Below are positions 1 to 12,400 of a stretch of 22,956 nt of DNA, piece after piece (position 1 is the stretch's first letter; every line of letters begins with the position of its first letter). Under the pieces are notes generated by a model. That model saw nothing but the letters and a program-made list of their open reading frames with translations. It ran no database searches and was not told the origin of the DNA. Location: the NCBI GenBank assembly GCA_000226015.1, contig JH152892.1, positions 1-22,956 of the forward strand, written 5' to 3'. This DNA comes from Mnemiopsis leidyi. Taxonomy: Eukaryota > Ctenophora > Tentaculata > Lobata > Bolinopsidae. The position numbers were made by a program, and so were the translations under genes.

Positions 1-483
1 CCAGCAGTACGTGAAAATTTACCAAATGAAGTGACAATTGCTACTTTTTGGGATCAAAATTGGGACAAATAAGGAGTTTTTGGGACTAAATTTCAATAGA
101 ACAACGGGTTAAATCATACAAAGTGCCTTTTAAAATTGAAAACGATGCTAAGAACGAGTTTGAATTGATCTAAATTATTCTAATATAAAGCATGATTTTA
201 ATTTTTTCTAGGGCCCAAAAAAGCCCAAAAAAGCCCATTTTTTAGGGCCCTTCGGGGGTCCGCGGAGGTAAAAATGGGCTTTTTAGGGACGTGGCCCCCC
301 CCCTAGTAATAGTAGAGTGTAATACAGAGTAATATATGGTTACTGGCGATATGGAGGAATTCCTATCAGAAATTTTAAATTTGATTGGTTACTAGATGTT
401 TGTGTTGATCGTAGGAATTAAAAGTTAAGTTAAGACTTGCTTTTGTGAAATTATTATGTGAAATGGTTGTGAAGAGAGGAAAA
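1..483. other. left flank, no exon recognised
   Basis: AT-rich DNA that is probably the next intron, or the 3' flank, of the CCDC162 gene. It holds the hairpin at 228-284 and a run of nine C at 295-303. No open reading frame or family block was seen. Confidence 0.5.
228..284. repeat. perfect 15-bp inverted repeat (hairpin), possible non-autonomous element
   Basis: The arm AAAAAGCCCATTTTT (228-242) is exactly complementary to AAAAATGGGCTTTTT (270-284), with a 27-nt GC-rich loop. Extra AAGCCCAAA copies precede it and a C run follows. The composition contrasts with the AT-rich surroundings. No target-site duplication could be assigned. Confidence 0.6.
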
Positions 484-3400
484 CTAACTGAGTTTAGGTG
501 ATTTGAGTTTGCTGAAAGGGTTGACGATGTTGCTGTAGTGCTGGGAAGGTTCCACTAGAGGGTTGACAGCGAGGTGTTTGTCCTGCTTGGCTCGACCCTG
601 GTGTAAAACATCCTCCAGGAGTAGGGAAACTCCCACCACCTCCCCGTTAGCTACATCTCTGTGTGGAGTACTTGGTGTCAGATAATACCTATCAGATTCT
701 CTGAAAGTTTCCTTGCCTCTTCGACCTATTGCAGTGGTGTGGAAGATGCAGCTGTCTACATTACTATATTGTAACACGTGATCACCAAGTACGTGACTTG
801 ACGAGGTAGTTAGCAGGCCTGTAGATCAGTACGTGATTTAAAAGTTGGTTCAAGATGTTCTGTGTCAGTTGATCAGACTACCAGTTCCTCGCCCAAAGTT
901 CTACTCTAATTCAGCTTTAACTCCCGCCTAGATTCCCCCACTATCTATATCTACTATATTACTGTGTGTACAATTCACGCTGATAAAGCTGAACTCTGGT
1001 CTTGTATTAGCCGGGGACATTTGCAAGCATACAATTACCAGGCAGCCAGGCTTGCCTTTTACTCAGAGATATTTGAGGGCGCGTGATTTAATAAACCAGA
1101 GGATATTCTTATTTCCTTGAAAGTGTATGGCTGAAGGTTTTTAATGGCCAACGTGGATCAGGCGCTTTTCAATGCATTAAGAAAAACATTAGGGCAATTA
1201 GTCAAATTCCTGCCTCCGCAGCAGCCATAGCAACCGCGTAATGGGTGGTATCTAAACGACCAAACAGATTTCTACAAATTATGGAATTGATTTCAATTTG
1301 CTGCTCAATATCGGAACACTAATATGCCCCCGGATACGGTATAGAAAACCCGGGGAAATAAATTGGGGGTTATCAAGTTTACCTGTTAAACTCATTGAGC
1401 TGAGATAAACCGATGGTAAGGAGAGCAGATGTCCGCTCACATTGCCACTGGGAAGTGACGAAGGGACCGTGCTTCGCTGCGAACGATCTGGGGAAACAGA
1501 CTGTGTAGATTCTTTGTGTGCACGGCAGTGGAGAATATTACAAGTCGGATATATTGATGAACAACATCAGTCGCTGAGTGCATTAATTTTACTTTATCGC
1601 GCTTGGGAACTCTGATATCCTCTATGTTGCTATATATCCACCATGTTGCTATATGGAGGGTTTAATGTACCCCTCTCAGACGGGGTCACGCTACCTGTAA
1701 GGTAGAATAGTAGCAGCTTGGTGTGAGTACATGTCTCCTCGAGTGTGAGGTAGGAGAGAACGGAGACAACGCTGTGGGAGATCACTTACGTCCCTCACAG
1801 TCTGCTCTAAGGACCCGGACACTTCCTGGGGTGCAAGGGTCTGTTATAGATCATGTCTCGGGTGCTTCATACAGAAAAATTATGTTCATTGGTATTCTGA
1901 ACTTACATAAAATGTATTTTAGGCTAAGCAATAAGCATCAATCGGCATTTTGAACCTATAATTTCCATTATATAGATAAATAAATACTCAATAGTACACT
2001 GTACTGAAGTGGCAAGCAGCTTTCGGCCGTGTTATTATAATTATATTTTTACATGTGGACTCCTCTAATTACTTTCTCAGTTATTTTTCATAATTCATCT
2101 AGGTGGACACTCAACTATTAGTTGCTGATTGTTAAAGCCCTGCAACTATAAATAAGCAGACATCTATCTCACTAAACAGAGGCTGGCTGTGTTACAGCCG
2201 CCACCTGTCTGGGATGGAGGTAAGTGTCTGATAAGACACACCACGTGATCATTGAGACGGATCACGTGTTCATGGAGACAGATCAGAAGTGCACGTGCCA
2301 ATTAATCCAGCCAACTCTCCACGTCCCTCTATCTTGGACCCTCACGTTGATCAGAATAATATCTCGGACCACGTGACCAGATATCTGATCTCTCATTGGT
2401 GCCCCCTGGATTAGTAGCTGTAAATTATTAATCCTGCCAGATATGTGTTGGGTAGCTTGGATAGTCTTATCGTGGAAACAGTGGGTAAGTAACCGAACTT
2501 CAAATCTCGCTACTGTCCTGAAGAGAGACAGCCGATACATGGCAGTACACTGGATAGCATCTCACTCTCATAGTTTTATAGATCATTATGTTGGGTGGCC
2601 TAGCAAGTTGTTGTGAATATGACCTCTTTATATGTGCTATAAATATGTGTTAAAGTGATAAGTCTGTGTTGTGTCTGCAGCATACATGAAGGTGAGAACT
2701 GAATGTTAGACATCTGTAAGCTTGTAAGGCTATAGGTGTCTTACTTTTACCTGATGTTCAACAGTTAATACAAACTCTGCAGTTCAGTTATGGATGTCAC
2801 GAAGTCAACTCTACATCTTAAAACATGTTAAGACAGTTTTTTGAAATACTTACAAAGAATGCTTTTTCGTTTCCTTTAGCAAGGAATGTGTCTGGGATGC
2901 AGTGAGAGATCGTGAAGTAGAACTCTAAGAAAAACACTTTTCGTTTGCACTCAAAGTACTCTAAAATCTGAAAATGCAAATTTTGTGAAAACTGAAAATT
3001 GCAAAATTGCAACTTTTCTCTCACGCTGAATTAAAGTTTCCGTAAGTTTTAACGTGAAGTTTTAAAGGATACTTGTCTAACAATTTCTTCTATCCAGCAC
3101 ACCCACCTCTTGAGGATCAGTAGGGTTACTGAGGTGACTAAGTTGGAGTTGAATCTCAGTAAGCTCGTGAGATATCGCTTCTGGACCTCCCCAGTCTGCT
3201 CCAACTGATACGTTGGAGGGCAGGTTGGAACCCAACTTAGCTTTACTCGCGCCCATGTTTACATAGGCTACCATGTAGGAAACCATGTCATGCATACCTG
3301 GATAAGAATGTGTGTCATGTGTGCAATGACATTCTGAGATACTGTATAATTATTTTACTTGAAAAATGTCATTTCCTGAGTTTTACTCATGTACATCAGT

Positions 3401-6400
3401 AGAAATCTTACAAAGCCTAAACTGCTAGAAAGTTAACAACCCCACCTGACTCTAATACACTGATACTCAGGAGTACAGTATCCAGCACCTCATACGCACC
3501 TGATACTATTCCAAGAACTGTCTGAAGAGCGTTCCTGCGCTCTGGAGGTTCCAGATCGTTGAACATACCCAGCACTTCAAACTGATGGGGGATGTAGAAG
3601 GAGTTGATAACTTGCAGTCCGTCGTTTGAGAGGAGTTTCCGGGGTCGCGACTTGAAGTAGCTGAGGATGGAGAGAAAACCTAGTTAGTGGTGATACAAAC
3701 TGGATAGTTTTACAGGAAGATGAGGATGTGGGCACTTTATGTTCGGTCAAAACCAAAATAAACGGCTTTCAGTTGTAAAGTGACTACATTTGAAAACTAA
3801 GAACGTTCTGCTTTTAGCTGTGTCCTAGCTGTGATAAAACTTACTTTTTGTCGACAGGGAGGAAAGGTTTGTCATCTTCTGGTGTCCGCTCTTCCCCCAA
3901 CTGTCCAATCTTGAAATGTGTGTCCCTGGATAGTTTCTGTTAAGAATGTATGTTGTTTTGATTCCAATAGAATCGAGATTTAGCCCGATAAATTGTTCAA
4001 CAAGTTTTCGCTATTTGCATATCTCAATATCAAGTTGCATCCGCGTATGACACGTTGAGATGAATCGTGTACAATACTACAATGTACAGTGTACACTATA
4101 TACATGACAATATAAGGCTATACATGATTATCCAGTGATGAGTTTTCAGAGCTAATCTGCAGGTGTTTTATAACGACAGTTCAAGGTACAGAACACATCT
4201 TACTGGCCAGAACATAAACTTCTAGTTGGGAGGTGTTTGCAGCCTAGCAGCCGACCTGCATTCCAGCACTCGCCTCGAATCTCATATCATAGCTATGTAA
4301 CGGTTCAGTAATCTTGATTGAATAAATTTAGTAAGGGACACTCGTCAATCAATCTTCCCGCATCAGCAGCCCACGATGATATGGAGTTTGTAATAGAATC
4401 TGTGTGGAAATGTAGAAACATTGCTCATCACAATGCACTTCTTTAGCGATTATCTGGGAACCACATAAGGATAGTTTTATCCAGAACTCCTTTGGGAAAA
4501 CCCATGTAATATATTCTTGTTTTCTTTAGCAAACTGGTTTTATCATGACTTGGTTTGTTTCACCTCAATTTAAACTATAAATTGACGATGCTAAGCCCAC
4601 TACCCAAAAGTACATGTTATTTAAAGTTTGAACTCCACACTACCACTCCGCTCATATTAAATTTCAAGATAAATGAGGTATGATGCAGCGCGGACGTGAC
4701 CTTGGTGTTTTACTCTCGAAAATCACGAAGGACGTGACACGAATGACCGAGGGAAACTTTCTGCATATTTCAGCTCATTAATTTTCCAAATAAAATACCC
4801 TGCAACATACTAACATAATACTTAACATACTGCTGCTGTGGTTATTCGCCTGCATCATACCTAGCAAGTACCAACCAACTGTATAAACATTTTCATCCAC
4901 TTAAAGCGGCGAATTAGGCAACCAAACTTAAATAAGTTTTCGCTCTCCTAAACATTTAACTAATTCATTGTAATCCTACAACTACTGCACGAACAATATA
5001 CAAGGCATGACAGTGGTCAACTAGAGGGTGTCAAACACTGACCTGATCTCCGGGAACTTGCTCAGAGCGACTTTCAGAGACTTCACATATCTGTTTATCT
5101 GAACCCGGAGAGAGAACACTGACATGACATCGTGTAGGTTCTCACAGTACTGCCCCACACTCTCCTGCTTCTGTGCGATCACCTTCTCCCTCTCTCGTCC
5201 TATCTTGACGGAGGCTCTAACGAAGTCCTTCACCATGTTGTCCCGGATCACATTCTGAGGATGAACTAGGTTACTAATACAGGTAGTAAGGTTGGGTTGT
5301 AGGTAGTTACTCGGTACTCGCCGTCGTGGCCGGAGATTGCAATCGTATATTGGATGGTAATTTGGGCAACCTACTCATCTGGATAATATAAGGGGGTAAG
5401 AGTCAGGTTTAATCTTGTGATATGGTCTTTCCAGGTAATTTCAGGTAGGTTCAGTCCTGGTGGTTAACCTTTAATTAGCACAGGTTTGATCTACAAAATG
5501 AAGCTCAATGTTGGGTTACTTATCTGCCGAACGTATGGGAACTAGCACTTGCAGCGCGTGAGTGCAGTGTCAATGAGCATAATATCATCATATCGTCATT
5601 GATCAATTCTCAATTCATATGGGTTGGTACCGATAAATGTTGTTATAGCCGTGCAAAAATGACAGATTTTTCTTTAGATTGCTAGAACAGAACATGTGTT
5701 ATAAAGAACGGTATTCCAGGGGATGTGTTGCGAATTCAAAGAAAATTTAGATCTCATCACTCAAAATTCATTGCTCCTACCATTTTTGAGGTTAAGCTAT
5801 TTCAAGTTAACCATATAATAAAAGCATTTGACCACCGAAAACTGATTGATATCGAGAGATGAAGTTTGAAAATTTGTGACATTTCCCTAAATTACCGTTT
5901 TCTCTGGTAAATGCGCCCAAATTTTCGGAAAGCATAATATTAGTTATATGGTTATGAATACGATCTGTACAGTACCTGAGCTAGCTGAAGAGACAGGAAA
6001 TAATCGCTAGTTTTGATCGCTTTACTTGATGTCGGTCGACTTGAGCCAGGAGCAGGACTTTTCCTGGAGCAATTTCTAATGAAACATTCCTAAACACATC
6101 ACTATATTCTGTCTCTGCCATACTAAGCATACGTTTTTCAACTATCTTCATGAAATGTAGTGAAGGAACTTACCCTGATATTGGAGAACACAGGTCGTTG
6201 TGTTTGACTGCTATAACAAGATTGTTCCTCTGTACTAGTTGCGTCTTCAGCGCAAGTCTCACGTTACACAGTCCATGTAGAATCAGCATCTGTGATTGGT
6301 GCAGGATTTATAGGATAAATCTTCGGAAATTAAGATGGAAAAGGAACCAGAAGGACTTTGTGCCTTACAAAGGATAAATCTTCAGAGTTCTACACAGAAC

Positions 6401-9400
6401 GCCGGATTACCTTGATGATGCTATCTTTAGTGTGAAAGACTATCGTACCAAGATCTTTCTCGTCAAGTTCTTGTAACGCCAATATGTTGTTACTCGGCAC
6501 GTATCTGTAGATTGGGGGAGTTTCTATTTATTGGAGACAAGACTGTAGATAGGCCCAAATTGGCCTGATTGAATAAATTCTCACACAAAATCAATTTCTC
6601 GTTGTATTGTTCACAGCACAGATAGACTCCTAGATAGATTTACTGGATGATGTCGTATCTCTGACACGAGCATACTATTAAAGTTGTCGCTCTTGCACTA
6701 AAGTAAACAGAGAACATGCACACCTTATCTTCCCGCACAGCACGTGTTACCAGTAAAGTCTAGATTACAACAGACAGCACAGCCCAGCTTCATGTTGCCC
6801 GCCAAGGTGGGCTCTACACCACACTACTACAGACAGAGCAGCCGATTGTAAAGTTTTGATTGCACGACAAGAGGCTACTCAAGCCCGGCTTGATGGTGGT
6901 GGGGTGATGATGGGCTGGGACTGTAGAGACGTGATCTCATGCTGAGATACAGACTGATGGTTGTTACAACAGTAATTCCGCTACATCTGGGAGAGGGGGA
7001 TAGTTTGTTGTTTTTTGGATATGGGGCGAGACTTTGTTCTAGGTAAAACAACTTTCTCCTCGTCTCCCAGATGTATTAGCACATTCAGATATACACGATA
7101 CAAACTATACACGAGATTACTGTATCGATCCAAATTGTACAAACTCTACGGATTGTACATAGTTTACACAGTTTACTGGTTACACCATTCAAATATTACC
7201 TATCCGCACAGGCCAACAATCTCTCCCTGATACAAGAGATGTTAATTAAATCATTTGCTTAACTGAATACACTTTGCAAAATAGCAGTGAAAAGTTTCGC
7301 TTAAAATTGTATTGATGTAAGATGCTTCATTGAAACGCTGCTCCATTAATGCCTAAAGAGTGCCACAATGGATAAAAACATGAAATGTAATTTAAAGTTA
7401 ATTGATTGTGGGCTGCGACTCGAACCTCAAGGGAGGTCCATTAAGTTCAAAATGATGAACAGTATGACCTATATTTTTATATACCTGTCCAAGGCAACAT
7501 CATCATCTCCACTAAAAGTAGTTTTAGCTTCGGAAGTAGTGCCACTCTCGAAGGCGACAGGTCGAATGTGGGCATGGTGCTGCTCGAATCCTAAATCCCT
7601 GGCCTGGGACTTGTACAGTTTTATCAGCAGGTCCGTCTCTATCACTGTCTGTTGTAGGCGCTCTTTTATCAGGAGCATCTAAAAACAGGGAATTAGAGCA
7701 GGAGTTGTTAGTTGGTAAAGGTATTGTTTTGTACTTCATTTCCGCTGTGGGTAATTAGTTGATTTGTGGGGTGCAGGTTGGAGGGTTTCAGAGTCGGACT
7801 GTAATCAAGCTCACGTGAGCGAGCTGATATCTCAGCACATATTTTGTAACTAATAATTCGACACGACACTCATTCCTTACAGTGACGCAGTGTGGAGTCC
7901 TCAGCTCGGTCCAGAAAAGCTCAGTTAGCAATATTGAACACAAATACTGTGACTTGACATGCAATAATGAATAATGATAGGATTACTTAGGTCGAAACCT
8001 TGGTCGACTTGGACTACATTTATGCGGTGTGCAGTGTAGATGCTCACTGTAAACAGAAATGAAAATAACAGTGGATACAAATGGGCTAAAAACATATATT
8101 TTGTCCACATATTTATACATATATTTTGTCCTCAACCCTTTTAATTTTCCCACCTCCATGACAGTTCCCCAAGCGCTGACACGCTGAGTGTGTATGGCGG
8201 AGCGGGAGGGGTGACGTGACTGCGTGCTGAGCTGCGCGACCATGTTCTTCTCGTGCTGTGATGCTATGACGTGGAGGTGGGCAGGACTGTGGGTCACGTG
8301 ACTGGATAACACCTGACAGAGTGAGCAATTAGAGTTTGGGCCTTGGGATACAGAGAGTTTGGGAGTGTTCAAGGATATTTATCCAATGCGCGATACGAAA
8401 TGCTACCATTGTGACACGAAAGTTACTATTCTCCAATTTTCATGATGATTTAATATGCCAACATGAACAGACTATCATTGTGTCGAAGTAAATATCATCA
8501 ACGTTATCATTGACCGAGCGATAAGTTTCATTCAGCCCCACTACTAATACTACTTTACCTAGATCCACTACTACTTTACCTAGCCCCCGATCTGTATTTC
8601 CTTCTGACAACATGTTACGTACCTGCTGCTGTACATGTTACGTACCTGCTGGTGTACATGTTACGTACCTGCTGCTGTACATGTTACGTACCTGCTGGTG
8701 TACATGTTACGTACCTGCTGGTGTACGGCGGGAGAGTAGCTGTTTCCCCACGTATCTAGTTTTACCCACTCCACTTTACAGGCCTCCAACAACTGCCGGT
8801 GTAGCGACAGTAGCTGGCCCGTCGTGCGGGGCTGCTTTGCGAACACCAACTCCTGGGAAACTCGGTGTAAACTTGGGGAGCATGGCGGTCTTAGAGACAT
8901 GCGACTTGCCGGGAAATTATTATTCAAACGTTCAAAGTAACATTCATATCTATGAAATGGTATGCGACGATAATTCAATTCATCTTAATTATCAAAAGTT
9001 ATCGTGAATTTCATTGTTATGGAGGGTATTTGATAAACACTGCAAGGCACCCTGTGCACCTTCAAGTCAAACTACGTCCGATGAAATTCCAAATGTTATT
9101 AATTTACAGTTTTCTGAGCAAGCACAATGCTGATTACAACCTGGGTATCTGACACAAGACCTTAACAACATCATTCATCAAATTTATTTACAGAAGTTTG
9201 GTAATGATATTGCGGCAGTTCAAGGCAAGGTGTGCAAGTATTTCAATTTTCTAGACGGTAAATTTCCCTGATATAAGCTGAAGATACAATACTAAAACAA
9301 CACCAGTGCCAGGTGCTCACAGAAGCATGATGTAACTGACTAAAGAATAAGCTTGTAAGTACGTTTTTTAAGTGAGACTGGGTATATGTGAGTAACTCGC

Positions 9401-12400
9401 TGGAGGATAACACCGAAAGTTGTTTTGCCTGTGTATAGGATGAGGGGATGTGGAGGGGAAATAAAGGGAGATATAGGAGGGAAGAATGACTGATGAGGGG
9501 TGTTAAGTTAAAGGTTACTGAAGATACAGGAGAGACAAACCCCAACTAGAGGATAAAAATGACAAAGACGTACCTGTAGAGCGTGGTCAATAGCAGCAGG
9601 GACATCTGCTACTTTCGACAATCCGTTGCAGAACTCCAAGAAGTAGCTGGTTTGTAGTACGCTGTTAGCGTGTGTTACTGAGATGGGCTGTTTCTTTATC
9701 AGCTGGAACGGCAATCCTCCCGTCACTGAAACGTCATTACTGGTACAGGATTTCGGTTTTGGTTTAAGAGAAACGAATGATTAATCGGTCAAATGGGATT
9801 AGGAATCATTTGTTGTAGTTTCATATACTGTTAACGTTTTTTAAAGTCAATAAAATACTAATGACTGAATCATAGTGAGTCATAGTGAATGATAGTGAAT
9901 AGTTCAGTAAAAAGGTTTCAAGGTAACTGAGTTATATGGTAGGAGTAGCTACTTTTACTCGGCCACTTAATGTAAGGTAATCTCATCAATACATTAATAA
10001 ATTGAATCAGTTGATTAATGTTCCGATCATATTGGCCTTTGGTAACTTAATAGCAATAGAACAATTACACCTAAAGAATATTAGGTTGATATCGTCAGTT
10101 CTCTTTAGGATTTTAAGAATGTCGTATTGGTCATGAATTAAGACATTGTGAAGGCCTGAATGCAGCCTTAAAGTAAAAACAATTTGCTCCATACTTGCCG
10201 GTGGATAATGGCAACTTGGCGACTCTTGATTTCTCGCAATCAACCAGCAATACAAATTTCTAGGACCACAGTAACAACATTTGTAGGCAAATGTACCGCG
10301 TCTTTAATTATTCCATAGGAGGCAATGTTACTGCGGGATCACAATACTAAACTCGCAAGTTATATTGTCCAAAATCTGTGTCCACTGTACAATAATTAAT
10401 TATTTTTTCAGAAAGTGAAAGAACTTACAACCGTTTAGTTCGCTTTGCGATATACTTTCCCCAAATGATCGTTCTGTGTCGAACTGAGATATGTTGTAAT
10501 TAGCTCTGAAGTTATGGTTAGAGTGCTTTAAATTCTAGATGAATGCAAGCAATTCAAATAACCAATCAATTTAAATATCAAATTTAAATAATTATTCAAT
10601 AACATCCTTACAGTCATATTCGCCATTTCCTGTGTTAGAGTGGTCCACTGAGCCAGAATTTGGCACTCGTTAATGTATGTTCTGATAAAATAGGGGGCTT
10701 CCACGTCATATCTAGGTCTTCTGTACATGATAGACACCATCACCTGTGAAACAGACATGAACAGAGCTGTTTAGTTAAGAGCTACTACTGGGCTATTTGC
10801 CATGAGCACTGGTTAGAACATAAGCCACAGACCATGACAAAGCCATACTGATGTGGGAGATGTAACCCTTTCTGATTGGTACATCTCCGCATTTCTCACA
10901 CCAATATGGGTTTCATGATGCTGTCCCAGATTTATTAGCCATCAGAAATACACCATCTTCGGGATGACTTTAGCGCACGCGCGGAATCTATTTTATTGAG
11001 AAAGTTGCGTTTCATTGTTCACTACAATCACGTATTAGCACGCGCGACGCAGCCCAGCATGCACGCACAAGAATAAACCACAATTTAAATGTAGATCTAG
11101 CTACCTGTGCTAATTTTCTCTTCTCTTCCAAAGACCAAACATGATTGTAAATCTCCATGTAGCAGTCGATCAGCTGAAATTTCAATTAACGTTGTGAGAA
11201 ACCTGAGGCGAAATCGTGTAGTGGACGGTGAAATGATGTGTCATGGTTTGAACATTGAAACACTCAGCGTAGAAGTAATAAGTGATTTGTGATAGAAAAA
11301 CGATACAGATACCAAGTGGAAAGCGTCCAAACCTTTTTCTTGTTTTTCTGGAAGGCGATCTCCTGACTCCAAATGTCAAGAAGTACAGCAGTTCTATCTA
11401 TCTGAACGTGAGAGTAAGCCACCAGGTCTACAACTAAAGGCGGCTGTTTCTGTCGGAGATATAAGCTGTTTAATTCTGCGTCAATATGTCGGAGGAAATT
11501 TCAATAAATACTAAAATTTATTGGCCTATAATTGTTGAATTTTGTACATTAACAGAGCATAATGCCTTACTAGAAGTTTTGATGTGGTGAAAGCAGAGTT
11601 TCTTCTGGGCAGTGGATTTTGAGAGTCCTCATCAGATAACCTATTATCTCTATCCTTCGAGATGTAATGAGTGCAAACCAGCAGCAATTCTTCCTCTAAC
11701 TCTCTGAAATGTTAGAAATCAGACAATAAGATAATGTTTCCATTAAAGTCTACGAGCTCGCCATTAAATGGTAATGTTCGTGTATCAAGTGTTTAGAGAG
11801 TGCAGTAAACTATTCAGCCCGGTTTAAATGGTTGTAACGATGTTTACCTCAGAGTATCTAAAGCGGACTGGTACATGACGAAGAATCCGGAGCTGTCCTG
11901 AGCATGAGTTATTCCTTCGTCTTCCATGTAAAAGTCGTCCACGTTTTCTATGTCCCCACTCTCAAAATACTCATACATCTTTTGTCTGTATTGGGAAAAA
12001 TAAATTGTCCATTAAAGTCATACGTGATGAACTGCAGATTTAATCTAAGCTGAAACAAAGCTTGATTTCTTTACTCAAATTGTTCAATACAAGACTTACA
12101 TGTGTTCGATTCGAGTATTGTGAAGGAAAGAGGAGTCTAATCTACCGATGTCACCGTCTTTTTTCTTATCCCAGCTTCCAACCAAGTCTAGATTTATTGT
12201 CCGCTCCACGGATTTAAAGTAATTTATTATACCCAAACACTGAAAGTATTAGATCATTGGACCACTAACCAACCATATGATATGACTTTTCAAAATCATA
12301 CTCATGGAAACGGCCGATAAATAAACATTCGTCGCTTTCTTAAATATTCCTCTGTGTTCCTAGTAAAAAGACTCCAGAGACAATAATTACGTCAAAATGT

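Noticed and set aside
2283..2540. Minus-strand open stretch with an acceptor-like ctcttcag before it
   Set aside because: I first took it as a CCDC162 exon, but its phase cannot follow exon 33 and the family sequence continues directly into the exon at 1695-1840.
2818..3024. Independent small protein starting with Met at 3024
   Set aside because: Its central part is CCDC162 exon 33; the first residues are intron sequence before the acceptor at 2968.
7015..7230. Plus-strand frame rich in Tyr and Leu
   Set aside because: Caused by repeated TATAC/TGTAC words inside intron 25; no splice context or known domain.
8612..9007. Plus-strand open frame of 131 codons
   Set aside because: It starts in the 23-bp array and runs antisense to exon 23; no coding pattern of its own.
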